A stretch of 64,000 nucleotides of DNA from Heterohyrax brucei (lineage: Eukaryota > Chordata > Mammalia > Hyracoidea > Procaviidae), in NCBI GenBank assembly GCA_028571685.1, contig CM053146.1, forward strand, positions 116,907,431-116,971,430, written 5' to 3'. Each line of letters starts with the position of its first letter. Positions within the stretch are counted from its first letter, which is position 1. The translations under genes were made by a program, and so were the position numbers. Below are positions 33,809-44,043 of the stretch, one piece after another. The notes under the pieces are model-generated. The model was not told where the DNA came from, did no database searches, and was given only the letters and a program-made list of their open reading frames with translations.

Positions 33809-35240
33809 TGTTGTTGTTGTTGTTGCTGTTGTTAGGTATCACTGAGTCAGTTCTGACTCACAGCAACCTCAGGAACAGAAGAAACACTGCCTGCTCCTGC
33901 ACCATCCCCATAATTGTTGTTTTGGTCCTCTAGTGCTGTTCTAACAGAAATCCGCAACTGGATGGCTTTAGCAAAGTCAAGTTTATTCTTACACAGTCCA
34001 GTAGGCTACAAGTCTGAATTCATGATGTGTGCTCCAGGGGAAGGCTTTCCCTCTTCGTCAACTCTGGAAGAAACTCCTTGGGTTGCAACAGTCTTTGATC
34101 AGGGAGCATCTTGGTGCAGGAACCTCAGGTGTCAAGGACACACTCTACCTGCAGTGATATGAGTGCTCTCAGTGATATGAGGTTCCCAAAGATCTCTGCC
34201 AGTCTCCTTCCTTTATGTCACAAGAGACCACCTCAAGGCACAAAACAATCTTCCACAGCAAGTCCTGCCCCACCAACACAACTGCAGTTCATCCACCCTC
34301 ATTAACATCATAGAGGAAGGATTTCCAGCACGGAGGAACATCATATAATACCAGAAATTCTGGCCCAGCTAAATTCCTACACATCTTTTGGGGGGTACAC
34401 AAATCAACCCATGACAATCATTGTTATGCCTGAGCCCATTTTTGCAACCTCTTTGTCAATCCGTCTCATTGAGTGTTGTTTTCTTTTTAGCTGATTCTCT
34501 AATTTACCAAGTATGATGTCCTTCTCCAGGGACTGGTCCCTCCTAATAACTTGTACAAAATACGGGTGACAAAGTCTTGCCATCCTTGCTTCTAAGGAGT
34601 GTTCTGGCTGTACTTCTTTCAAGAGAGATATGTTTGTTCTTCTGGTAGTCTGTGATATATTCAGTACTCTTTGTCAAGATCATAATTCAAAGACAAAGTA
34701 GAGCATATAATTCTGTTTCAAAATGACTAATTCCAGTCCATTTCAGCATACTAACATCTAGAATATTCATCTTTATGTGTTCCACTTCGTTTCTGATGAC
34801 TCCCAATTTTCCTAGAGTCTTCATCCATTCCGCATTCTGATTATTAGTGGATGTTTGCAGCTGTTTCTTCTCACCGTGAGTCATGCCACATCAGCAAAAA
34901 ATGCCAAAAGCTTGGCTCCATCCACATCATTACAGCAGACCCCACTTTGAGAAGGCAGCTCTTCCCCAGTGGTATTCCGAGCACCGTCCAATCTGGGGAG
35001 CTCATTGTCTGGCACTCTATCAGCCAATGTTCTGCTACTATGTACAAGGTTCTCACTGGCCCATTTTTTCAAAAGTATGTGCTAGGTCCTTCTTCCCATT
35101 CTATTTTAGTCTGGAAGCTGCACTCAAACCTGTTCACCAACGGCGACCCTGCTGGTAATTGAAATATTGGTGGTAAAGCTCCCGGTATCACAGCAACATG
35201 CAAGATATCATGGTACAACAAACTGACAGACACATGGTGG
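33809..35240 (-). pseudogene. RTE with both termini but most coding sequence deleted; split by a solo LTR
   Basis: The 3' end lies at 33809-33917 and 34417-34685. Near 34686 the element jumps to its 5' coding start and 5' UTR (34690-35230 on minus). Reading minus, 35230 begins CTGTCAGTTTGTTGTACCAT, and later TTTGCTGATGTGGCATGACT is the usual pre-ORF sequence. Nearly all of the endonuclease and RT are gone, so this is a natural 5'+3' deletion derivative, similar in plan to the SINE-like element at 43683-44035. Confidence 0.88.
33918..34416 (-). mobile_element. MaLR-type solo LTR with 5-bp target-site duplication
   Basis: On + it starts TGTTTTGGTCCTCTAGTGCT and ends CAAATCAACCCATGACA. Flanks are ATTGT (33913-33917) and ATCAT (34417-34421). 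RTE copies suggest the original target was ATCGT, so each copy has lost the CpG by a different transition. Confidence 0.88.
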
Positions 35241-35499
35241 AGAAAACACACTAAAACTGAAGAAAACAATGTCATTTGTGGATTCTCTTGGCTAACTATT
35301 TATTTTTATGCAGCAGTAGGACTGTGTTGATCCAGGGAGACACAAGCTCACTGCATTTGTGTAAGGTACATTGATTGCATTTTCTTCGTTTGTGTGCAGT
35401 GACCACCATTTGCGTACAAAACGCTCTGACAAGTGGCTGATCACCAGGAAACAAGCAGGATAAAAACATTTTGACACAGATAAGGCAGCTCCATATCTC

Positions 35500-35975
35500 T
35501 CACTCTTCTACTTAAACGAGTGGAAAGATAGAGAAGGATACGAACCAGACTTCAGTAGGAAATTCAGACTGAACATCAAAGATGGAGCCTCAAGTAATTT
35601 TAATTAGTCATCTCCACACTCATTGCGGGGAACAGTGGTATAACGGGATTGCATTGCCCTCTTTATTTGGAATCTATCAATGTGTTGTTTACTAACAGAG
35701 ATAAATGGACCTCCACGCTGCAAAACTGTACCGTAATGTCGCTCTTTTTCAAGCAAGTTTTCAGCACGGGCAAGAACATCCACAGCTCTGGAGCTCCGAT
35801 GTAAAGTGCGATGAGACCCTTTCACATCTGGCTCCGCTCTATTCTGGGCTGCTTAACTCACCAGTGCCAGCTCTTTGCCATGAGACGTATATTTAGCATA
35901 TTGGAAGGAAAACCAAAAACAAGGATTTTACATAAGAGCTAATCTGATAATTACATGGAGCATCCAAACGCCAGA
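35500..35975. repeat. duplicated segment, copy B
   Basis: The uninterrupted counterpart of copy A (29615-30720), about 5.9 kb away in direct orientation. It keeps more CpGs than copy A (GCGGGGAACAG, ACCGTAATGTCGCTC, AGCTCCGATG). A minus-strand frame at 35604-35825 runs 73 codons (SSRAVDVLARAENLLEKERH, then HIDRFQIKRAMQSRYT). I do not recognise it; copy A has stops in the matching frame. Confidence 0.65.
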
Positions 35976-36431
35976 CAGTAAGGGATAGTGGAAACAGTGT
36001 AATTAAATAACTTGAATGAAGCAGGAAGACTAAAGGAGAGCAGCCTGCTTTTGAAACTGAAGGCTGCATATATTTTATCAAAGAAGGAAATCTAAAGAAA
36101 AATTTGACACAGAAGCACGTCTACTCTCTGGAGACTGATGGGAGTTAATCGCCCCGATCCTCCCCTTTGACCTAGTGTTCAGTTTTCCGGGAGAGCTCAA
36201 AACGTGATTATAAATGCAGACAGAATGGAAGACTAGGAAGGAGTTAACTTTTTGGCAACATTCCTGTTCAATTCTTCCAATTCCTGAGCCTTGGGAATGT
36301 AGATTAGCCATGAGAAATTTGGGATTCCTGAGAATGATGTTCTATAAATATCAATTATTTTCAGTTAACTCTTTTTTTTTTTTTTTTTTTTGCTGTCAAC
36401 ATAGCATTTCCATTTGCTAAAGCCTTTCAGG
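35976..36431. other. no recognised feature apart from a T-run
   Basis: Unique sequence containing a T-run at about 36370-36391. Confidence 0.55.
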
Positions 36432-36479
36432 TCATTGCTGGAGCCACCGAATGATGCCTCCAAGGAGTGTGCTATCATT

Positions 36480-36554
36480 ACCTCCAGGTCCCAGATGGTA
36501 GGGTTGAGAGGTTAAGTGAGTAGCCCCAGGCCACACACTTGATTTCAAGGCATC
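36480..36554 (-). mobile_element. MIR-like fragment
   Basis: GTTGAGAGGTTAAGTGAGTA then CCCCAGGCCACACACTTGAT is the antisense MIR 5' motif. Confidence 0.5.
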
Positions 36555-37087
36555 AGGTGCCAATATGAGATTATCACTCCAAGTTTCTGACTCTTCGTAC
36601 AGCAAATAAACCTTTCCAGGGTAAAATACATCATGTGACGCCTGCTGTTTATACAATATGAGAAACTCTCCTGAGCAGTGGAGACCTCTCAGGATGTAGC
36701 ATCCAGCTTTAGAGGAATCCGGCACATGTCCATCCCTCTTTGTAAAGCATGCCTCATGACAGTCCAGCTCACCTGAAGCACCAGTGTTGGGAAGGTGCCT
36801 TACCTTCCGGGTCGCTAGCAAAATTGAGACAGGTTGCAATACAGCATATTGGTTCACAAAAGGCATCCTGTGTCACTGAAGGAACTGAATAAATGGCTTA
36901 CTATCCTGAGAAGGTGGAAAGATAGGGATGAAAAGAGTGCAGACAGTAGAAACAGACGTGGTTTGATTTGCATAGTTTATTACTTACTAGCTAAATAACC
37001 TTGATCCGGGCAGGAAGGAGAGTTAGTGGCAGTACTCAATGAAAAAGGTTCTTGTAAATATTAGAGTAAATGTTTTATGCAAAATGT
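36555..37087. other. no recognised feature
   Basis: A 144-codon minus-strand frame spans 36432-36866. It overlaps the MIR fragment and shows no known domain, so I do not call it a gene. Confidence 0.5.
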
Positions 37088-37480
37088 AATTGTTGTTATG
37101 AGTTGCCAGCAAGTCAGTTCCTACTCCTGGTGACTTTCTGTGTAACCGATGAAATATTACCCAGTCCTGCATCAGCTCCCTGAACTTGGACAGGTTTGAG
37201 CCCACTGTTGTGTTGCGGCCGTTGTGTCAGTCCATCCTGCTGAGGGTTTCCCACCCTTCTGCTGAGCATCCACCTTACTGAGTACGATATCCTATTTCTT
37301 TTTATTAGCCTTTCCTGATGCTACGTCCGAAGTACAAAAGATGATGAAGTCTCACCATCGTCACTTCTTAAGGAGCATCTATCATATTTCTTCTGAGACT
37401 GTTTTGCTAGCTCTTCTTAAGTCTGTGATAGATCGAATATTCTTTGTTGACATCACAGTTAAATGCATAAGTTTTCTTTC
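37088..37480 (-). mobile_element. RTE 3' end, diverged
   Basis: TGTTGTTATGAGTTGCCAGC, GTTTGAGCCCACTGTTGTGT and GATCGAATATTCTTTGTTGA follow the order of the RTE 3' region (antisense). Confidence 0.85.
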
Positions 37481-37542
37481 TGCTTTTTTTCGTGGTCCAA
37501 CTTTAGTACGCATGCGTAGAGACTGAAAAAATGATGGCGTAA

Positions 37543-37742
37543 AAACTGGTTGCTGTCGAGTGGATTCTAACTCACAGCAACCCTGTAGGACAGAGGAAAA
37601 CATCCCCATAGGCTTTCCAAGTCTGTAAATCCTTCCAGCAGCTCACCTGCCATAGCTTTCTCCCTCTAGGGTAGCTGGTAAGTTCGAACTGCTGACCTAT
37701 CAGTTAGCATTCAAGTGCTTAACCACTGCACCACGGGGCTTC
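37543..37742 (-). mobile_element. AfroSINE, form A'
   Basis: GTTGCTGTCGAGTGGATTCT, TGTAAATCCTTCCAGCAGCT, TAGCTTTCTCCCTCTAGGGT, GTTCGAACTGCTGACCTATC and CTTAACCACTGCACCACGGG. The TGTAAATC segment marks form A'. Confidence 0.9.
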
Positions 37743-38261
37743 TTGGAACATAGTAGGCCCCAATAAATACAAGTCCTACTTCAAAGGAAAGGACTTACAC
37801 ATTGGTATGCAGTCACACTGTTGACTTTCTCCCTTGAACACCGCTGTGATCTGACCATGACACAGACAGATCTTTGAATGCCTTAGAAGTAAGCTCAGAG
37901 TTTACAGATCAATCCCAGACATTATCTGGTTCCCTTGGACATCTCTTGGTTACAAATGACTCAGCCAAAATGATCAGGTTTGAAGTGGAACAGGGAAAAC
38001 TCCTGAGTGTAACATAAACTAACATTTACTAGGGAGCTAGGACATTTTGTTCTGAGATACAGTGGAGCAGAGCACCAGACTTAACCAAATGTACGCACTC
38101 TGGGTCCCTCCTACCCCAGAGCTTGGGCTGCTCAACACTCGTTTCAGGCTCAGCCCTGGCCAAGGCTCTGGAACCAACCCTGCCATTTGCAGCTTTAGTC
38201 CAACTCTGGGTTTCATCACTTCATACCCTCAAAAGAGCACCTGTCCTGAGAGTTTGATATA
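37743..38261. other. no recognised feature
   Basis: Unique, apart from a possible short MIR/L2 motif near 37748 (ATAGTAGGCCCCAATAAATA). Confidence 0.5.
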
Positions 38262-38500
38262 TTGGTTGAGGATGGACTCTGGAGCCAGACTCTCTGTATT
38301 TGATCTCAACTCTGCTGCTTGCTGGGTCTCCTTAACAAGTTACTGTCTGATCCTCAGTTTCCTCTTCTGAAAAATGGGCATGACAATAATAATACTCAAC
38401 TTAGAGGTTTGTTGTGAGAATTAGTTAATATAGCTAAAGCATATGAATCAGTGTCTGTTACATAGCCAGAACTATGTAAATATGTGTTATTATTGATGCT
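38262..38500 (+). mobile_element. MIR SINE
   Basis: GGACTCTGGAGCCAGACTCT, TGGGTCTCCTTAACAAGTTA, CCTCAGTTTCCTCTTCTGAA, AAATGGGCATGACAATAATA and GTTGTGAGAATTA. Well-preserved MIR. Confidence 0.92.
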
Positions 38501-38576
38501 ATTGCTATTGTCACTGAGTTCTAGCAGCTGGCTTCCTAGCCTACTGCCTGAGGCTCTTGTCTTGCTAGCTTACCAG

Positions 38577-39352
38577 TGTTATGAATTGAACTGTGTGTCC
38601 AAAAACAGATACATTGAAGTCCTAAACCCTGGTACCTGTGAATGTGATCTCATTTGGAAATAGTCTTTGGTGATGTAATCAGCCAATATGAGATCATACC
38701 AGAGTAAGGTAGACCTTAACTTTATATCCCTACTGTCCTTATAAAAGAATAGACCCAGTACAGTAAAATGCCTGGCTTTTGTGCGGTCTTCCTAGACATA
38801 ACGTTATAATTTCCACCCAAATGGCTGGGTAGGACTATGCAAATTGGGTAATTGTGGTCCACCAAAGGGACTGGTCAGCTTTGTCATCCCACTGGGCTCA
38901 TCCAATGAGCTGTGCTTGAGATAGGAAAAGACCCCACACCACTAATGAAGAACCGCCAGGGGCCAGCATACCCTTTGAACCTGAAGTCTCTGTGCTGATT
39001 AGCTCCTGGAATCCAGAGACAGAGAAAGAGAGAGCTGTAATACTGAAAGCAGTGAGAAGCAGTGGCAGAGACCCAATAGCAAGAGATAGCATAGTAGGCT
39101 TCCCAGCCTATGGAGAAAGAAAACTGAGATGTCATGTGACACATAAGATGTGTGCCAGAGGACCACTTGGAGCCACCAGAAGCTAGGAGAGGGGCACAGA
39201 ACAGTTCTCTTTCAAAGTCTCAGCAGAAATCAACACAGTTGACACACGAATCCCAACTCTCAGCCCCCAGAACGGTGAGACAATAAATTTCTATTGTTTA
39301 AAGACACTATTTTGTAGTATTTTTTTATGGCAGCTCTAGAGGACTAGTAAAC
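38577..39352 (+). mobile_element. MLT1-like MaLR LTR with an unfamiliar middle
   Basis: Start (TGTTATGAATTGAACTGTGT, CAGATACATTGAAGTCCTAA, TCATTTGGAAATAGTCTTTG) and end (AGAACGGTGAGACAATAAAT, TTCTATTGTTTAAAGACACT, GGCAGCTCTAGAGGACTAGT) are classic MLT1 features, including AATAAA at 39283-39288. The middle, about 38763-39120, does not match the MLT1 order I know (GCCTGGCTTTTGTGCGGTCT, CCAAATGGCTGGGTAGGACT, AGGAAAAGACCCCACACCAC). It may be a second element inserted there or a lineage-specific LTR variant. Confidence 0.75.
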
Positions 39353-39426
39353 CAGTATCTAGTTTTTCCAGAACCAGGACCTGGATCAGACTCTCTACAC
39401 ATCGCACCCCCCACCATTTCTCCTTG

Positions 39427-39855
39427 TATCCCTGAACACTTTTCTGATCCTGTCCATCTGCCCATCTGTCTGCCCACCTGCTCATCTGCCTATTTGCCTG
39501 CCTGCCTGCCTGCCTATCTACATGTCTGCCTGTCTACCTGCCTGCCTGCCTGTCTCCCTGTCTACCTGCCTGCCTGCCTGTCTACCTGCCTGCCTGCCTG
39601 TCTACCTGCCTGCCTGCCTGTCTACCTGCCTGCCTGCCTGTCTACCTGCCTGCCTGCCTGTCTATCTACCTGCCTGCCTATCTGCCTGCCTGCCTGTCTA
39701 CCTGCCTGCCTGCCTGCCTACCTGCCTGCCTGCCTGTCTACCTGCCCACCTGCCTGCCTATCTGCCTGCCTGCCTGCCTGCCTGCTTGTCTATCTATATG
39801 CCTGCCTATCTGTCTATCTGCCTGTCTGCCTGCCTGTTTGTCTGTCTGCCTGTCG
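39427..39855. repeat. CTGC/CTGT/CTAC tetranucleotide satellite with 20-bp higher-order unit
   Basis: Runs of CTGCCTGCCTGCCTGTCTAC. Positions 39561-39660 hold five perfect copies of one 20-bp unit; the edges degenerate to TGCCCATCTG and TATCTATATG. Two overlapping + frames stay open for 122 and 132 codons (39494-39862, 39522-39920), giving Pro-Ala-Cys-Leu repeats, because the repeat contains no stop in those frames. Confidence 0.97.
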
Positions 39856-40511
39856 ACCTTGAATTCTCTACCTCTGGGCCCCACCTTCTCATGTTGTCAC
39901 CCACTGATACCCTGTGTTAACCTCTCTGCTGACAAATGGCTGGGGTGTTACCTGTTGCCTCCCTGCAGGAGTGGACTTGCTTCATTTCTTAGCAGCTGAA
40001 CAATCCCTGAAAAATTTGCCAACATACGCCAAGCAGGCTGGGACACCTCCTATTTGCTCTAACTTCTTGCAATTAAAGGAACCATCTAACTGTAGAACTA
40101 GAGGTTTCCATGTTCCACCCAAATAGAGCTTGTTTGCTTTGGCCATACAGCAACCAAAATATTAAGAATACATGGTGAATGGATAGGTACCTAACATATA
40201 TCAGTCTAATAATGAAAAACTTATCACTTATAAGGCTTTGCATTTGTTTGGACAAGAATCATAACATACTAAGCAGGACAGGAAATGGAGTGTTTGAAAG
40301 ACTCTAAAAGTTTCCCTCATTTTGCAGATCACGCTCACACTTTCCAATGGGAAGTATTCGGAAAGAACATCAACAGAAGCAAAAACCAAAAGTCAGAATT
40401 TTCTTGGCTTTCTGCTCGTCTCCCCAAGACGACTCTAACCATGAGATATTAGTTAAATTCTCCAAATCAGAGAACTGAAACGGCAATGGATATGGGGACC
40501 CTGTTGGGACT
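39856..40511. other. no recognised feature
   Basis: Unique sequence; nothing was identified. Confidence 0.55.
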
Positions 40512-40700
40512 GAAGAGTCCCTAAGTGGTACAAACAGTTCCTGCACTCAGCTGCTAACTTGAGGTTCAAGTCCATCTAGAGGTGGCTGGAAGTTCACCTA
40601 GGAAGGAAGGTCTGTCAATTGACTTCTGAATAATCAGCCACTGAAAACTACGATGGAGCACAGTTCTACTCTGACATACATGGTGACCCCCAGTGGCATG
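40512..40700 (+). mobile_element. AfroSINE, form B
   Basis: CCCTAAGTGGTACAAACAGT, AGCTGCTAACTTGAGGTTCA, TTCTGAATAATCAGCCACTG and AGCACAGTTCTACTCTGACA. Confidence 0.88.
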
Positions 40701-41252
40701 AACAGAGGTGCAATGGGCTTGGTACCTGCCACAGACAAATGGCTCACTTTGGGATGTGACAGCCTTTGAAAGATGGTCTTTGGCAACTTCAGATACAGTA
40801 ATAGATGAAAACGGGAACAGAAGGGGGACCCCGGAGAAAAGTTTTAAGGATGTAGCCAGGAAATCAGTAGCAAAATGCTTCCTCCCCAAATTCAAAGAAA
40901 ATGACTTTAGGAAGTTGAGCCTCAACCCATTCCTGTTTCCTCCTCATAAATCTGCTGCTAAAGTGATCTTTAGGGAATTGGAGTGGCTGCTTTCTGCCTG
41001 GCAGTAACGGGAATCTCAACTATAGCCCAATTAGAATACACACAGAACGGCCAGTAAAATGTTTCATTGATTTTATTGGTTTCATAAAACAAGTGGAAAA
41101 AATCAGAGACAGTCCAGAGCCTCGCCAAACTGTGAATGGCTTCATGCAGTGGACTACAGAGGTTCTTATTGGGTTCTAATGTCTTCCTCCAATGTGCCAC
41201 TTTTGTCTAAGGCCACCTGTGCAGGATCCTGTGATGTCCTGGACACCAGCTT
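40701..41252. other. no recognised feature
   Basis: A 99-codon + frame at 40708-41007 (middle reads TVIDENGNRRGTPEKSFKDV) is hydrophilic and repeat-free in its second half, but has no splice sites or family match that I can point to. Confidence 0.45.
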
Positions 41253-41325
41253 TGTCTCTAGGGAAGCCTCTGGTGGATTCAAATCTGTTAGCTGCCAAGT
41301 GTTTTAACTATTGCTCCACTTGCCC
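41253..41325 (-). mobile_element. AfroSINE head fragment
   Basis: CTCTGGTGGATTCAAATCTG, TTAGCTGCCAAGTGTTTTAA and TGCTCCACTTGCCCC. Body and tail are absent. Confidence 0.65.
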
Positions 41326-41329
41326 CAAG

Positions 41330-41445
41330 TATTTGCTCTATGTCTTTGGAAAATTCCCTGACCTTTTTTGAGCCTCAGTTTCCTCATTTGTCAGTTTTAG
41401 ATAATAGGCTCTTTTTATACCTATAGCAGGCATGGTTATAATTTC
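41330..41445 (+). mobile_element. MIR fragment
   Basis: TGGAAAATTCCCTGACCTTT, GAGCCTCAGTTTCCTCATTT and GTCAGTTTTAGATAATAGG. Confidence 0.85.
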
Positions 41446-43682
41446 AGCATTTAGAAAGGGGCCACTTAGAAATACAAGAGATTTTCTCCACCCTTTCTCT
41501 CCTCCTGACACTACACTTCAGGGTAGCTTTTCTCTCTGTGTGTGAAGCCTAGGCATAACTTATCCTTGCTTTTCCTGACTCCCTCCTGCAAGGGCCCGTC
41601 GTGCACGTGTGTGTCTGTGCAGTAGCATGTGGGTCTGTCCCTGTGTGTCCGTGCAGCTGTGTGTTTGTCAGTGCGCGTGCCCAGCATCTGTCTCCTTGTC
41701 ATTCTTTCTTTGTTCTTTCCCAAGGCTTCAGTGAGAGGAACAGCAAGTATTGTCCTTGTTCAGTCGCCCTCCCCACACCAGAATGAAGGATTTGCCACTA
41801 AATGCCACCCCCTCTCCATCCCTTCCCCCTCCCCCCATCTCATCCATGAAGTCGATGAAATGAAAGCTGAGAAAGAGCGATTCGATTATTTGCCTGACTC
41901 CGGTGCCAGAAAGCATGCAGTTCCACGTGCCTTCCTTCTGTCTTTCTTTGGGGCTTTTCAGAATGTGTCCCCAAAGGAGCTCTTCTGTGGCTCTGACAAA
42001 TCAGCCTCTGATGGCTGGATGTGGTTCAGAGCCAAAGGGGACCCTTTCCCGCAAAGCCTGGCTTTATCGCACATCATGTGTTCATTGCAAACAACAATAA
42101 CTGACAGCAATTAGCTGTCCAGAATAACAAGGATGTTATTTTTTGCTTAGCTAGTGTCCAAAGGCACGTGAGCAAACCTTACATGCTTCGGCACGGTAAA
42201 CAGCGTTTGAAAATCCCTTCTGAGAAGTTGGAAAACATGGCCTTGGCCACTGGCAACCTGTAGAACTCAAATTCTCAATTCTTTATTAGGTTGGATCTTC
42301 CTTTAGGGGAGAGGAGGAAGGAGTGGAAAGAATGCTTCAGTTGAAGAAAACTGTCACTTTGCCTGTCATTTTTGATAATCCTGTTGTTTGGTGAGAAATC
42401 TCTTTTTAATATGCATTTCTTGGGTTTGAAAGCTTCAGGTAGACCTGCAGCTGTCAGTACGGAAGCAAAAGCAACAATAAAATGTACAGCTAGAGAAGGG
42501 GACAGATGAGAACCTAAAGACTCTATTTAAATCGCTGAAGGGGTTGGAAAGCCAACTTACTAAAATAGCAGTATAAAAAAATCTGAAAAACAAATTCACC
42601 ACCAAACCGTTCCTCCTGCTCCATTTATTTCAACTAGTGTGGTATTAATAGAATGCCTAACAGCCGGGAGTAGAAAAATAAATGTCTTCTCACTCACAAG
42701 GGAATGACTAAATGACTCACAAATGCAAAAATAAATAAATGGCTCCCTATGAAAATCTGAAACTGTATTACCCAGGCTGAAACAACCATGCTTTTTAACT
42801 GTAACCCAACGTGTTAAATTCAATCAGTTTTATTTGAGACCACAGATAGATCTAGTGATCAATCTCCATTACTCTTTTTTTTTTCATCTTCATAGTGCTA
42901 TTTTTCTTCCCACAAGACACTTCAGTTCATTTCCTTGAGACTTCTTCAGTTTAATGGCTGAATTTCAGAACAAGAAAGAAAAACTAGAGCCAAGAAAAGG
43001 GTGGAGAAGGGAAAAGAAATCAAGGGGAAAATAGAGCAATGAAAAAAAAAATCAAGAAGGGTATATTTTAATTCTATACAGGAAAGAGAAGGAAGGGACA
43101 CATGAAGTGTAAGAAGATAACAGGTAGATAAACAACATGTATTACAGCTTGTTTCGAATGTTCTGTTAAATGTTAACAGGTGCTGCCTCCTGACAGTATA
43201 TAAAAAAATCAACTTTTTGTCTCCTTTACAATTTGTGAACAGGTAGGCCCTGAGGACCTAAATGTGGTCATGCCAATTAGCTCACCAAATCCTGCAACCA
43301 GAGTGATAATGACATCCTTAGCAACAATCTGATCACCATGGCACCAGCCCGCTGCTACAAAAACCCTTTTAAACTCCACTAGTTGTAGCCTGGACGGCCA
43401 AAGCTCTGATTCCATCCCACAGGCTAAGAGTCTCGCTACCTCTCCTCCAGCACCCTGACATCCTTCCTGTTTCAAAAGGAGAATAAGAAGGAAATTTCAA
43501 CTAGCTCCAAAATCTGAGGATTCGGGCTTTCACCCAAATCCATGGAAATCAGAGATTGGCTCTATGGAATTGTCTCCTATTCAATGAAGCTAGCAAACTT
43601 TATCTTTCTATGGCTCTCAGCCTGCTTATATTGCACGCACAGACTGCTGGTAGTTGCTGTTGACATGGCTACAATTCCTTGC
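41446..43682. other. 2.2 kb repeat-poor stretch
   Basis: The longest stretch with few recognisable transposable elements. It contains a GT-rich patch (41600-41680) and pyrimidine runs (41805-41835). A 161-codon + frame at 41629-42114 starts in the GT-rich patch and has no domain I recognise. Homeobox-like and AT-rich cores occur (for example CAGCAATTAGCTGTCC at about 42105). Low repeat density in a repeat-dense window could reflect constraint, but nothing specific can be called. Confidence 0.4.
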
Positions 43683-44035
43683 TAACCCTTTTATCCGACA
43701 GAATGAAACACTGCCCAGCCCGCATCGGCTTCAAGATCAGTGGCACACTTGAGTACATTGTTAAACAATTGCATATTTTGAATGTCTCCAAATGTAACAG
43801 ACTTATCATCCAGCCTTGTAGCACACAACATTCTGTTGTGACCCATAAGGTTTTCAATGGCTAATTTTTGGAAGTAGACAAGCAGACCTTCCTTTCTAGT
43901 CTGTCTTAGCAGGGAATCTCCTCTGAAAAGTATCCATTGCTGGCATCTGAAATACCGATGACTTAGTTTTCCAGCATTACAGCAATACACAAGCCACGAC
44001 AGTGTGACAAACTGACAGACCAGTGGTGGGCACAT
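43683..44035 (-). mobile_element. non-autonomous RTE derivative (5' UTR joined to 3' end)
   Basis: Read on minus from about 44030: CTGTCAGTTTGTCACACTGT, then TGCTGTAATGCTGGAAAACT and TTCCAAAAATTAGCCATTGA are RTE 5'-UTR-like. The other end, GGCTGGGCAGTGTTTCATTC, matches the RTE 3' region. The coding part is absent. No tRNA-like head is visible, unlike the form C SINEs. Confidence 0.7.
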
Positions 44036-44043
44036 GCATGCCC

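Noticed and set aside
36432-36866. 144-codon minus-strand frame with splice-donor-like GGTGAGC and GGTAAGG sites
   Set aside because: It overlaps MIR sequence and has no matching acceptor or recognisable domain.
39494-39920. Cys/Pro/Leu-rich repeat protein
   Set aside because: The frames exist only because a tetranucleotide satellite lacks stops in them; no gene context.
41629-42114. 161-codon plus-strand open frame
   Set aside because: It starts in a GT-rich simple-sequence patch; no domain or splice evidence.
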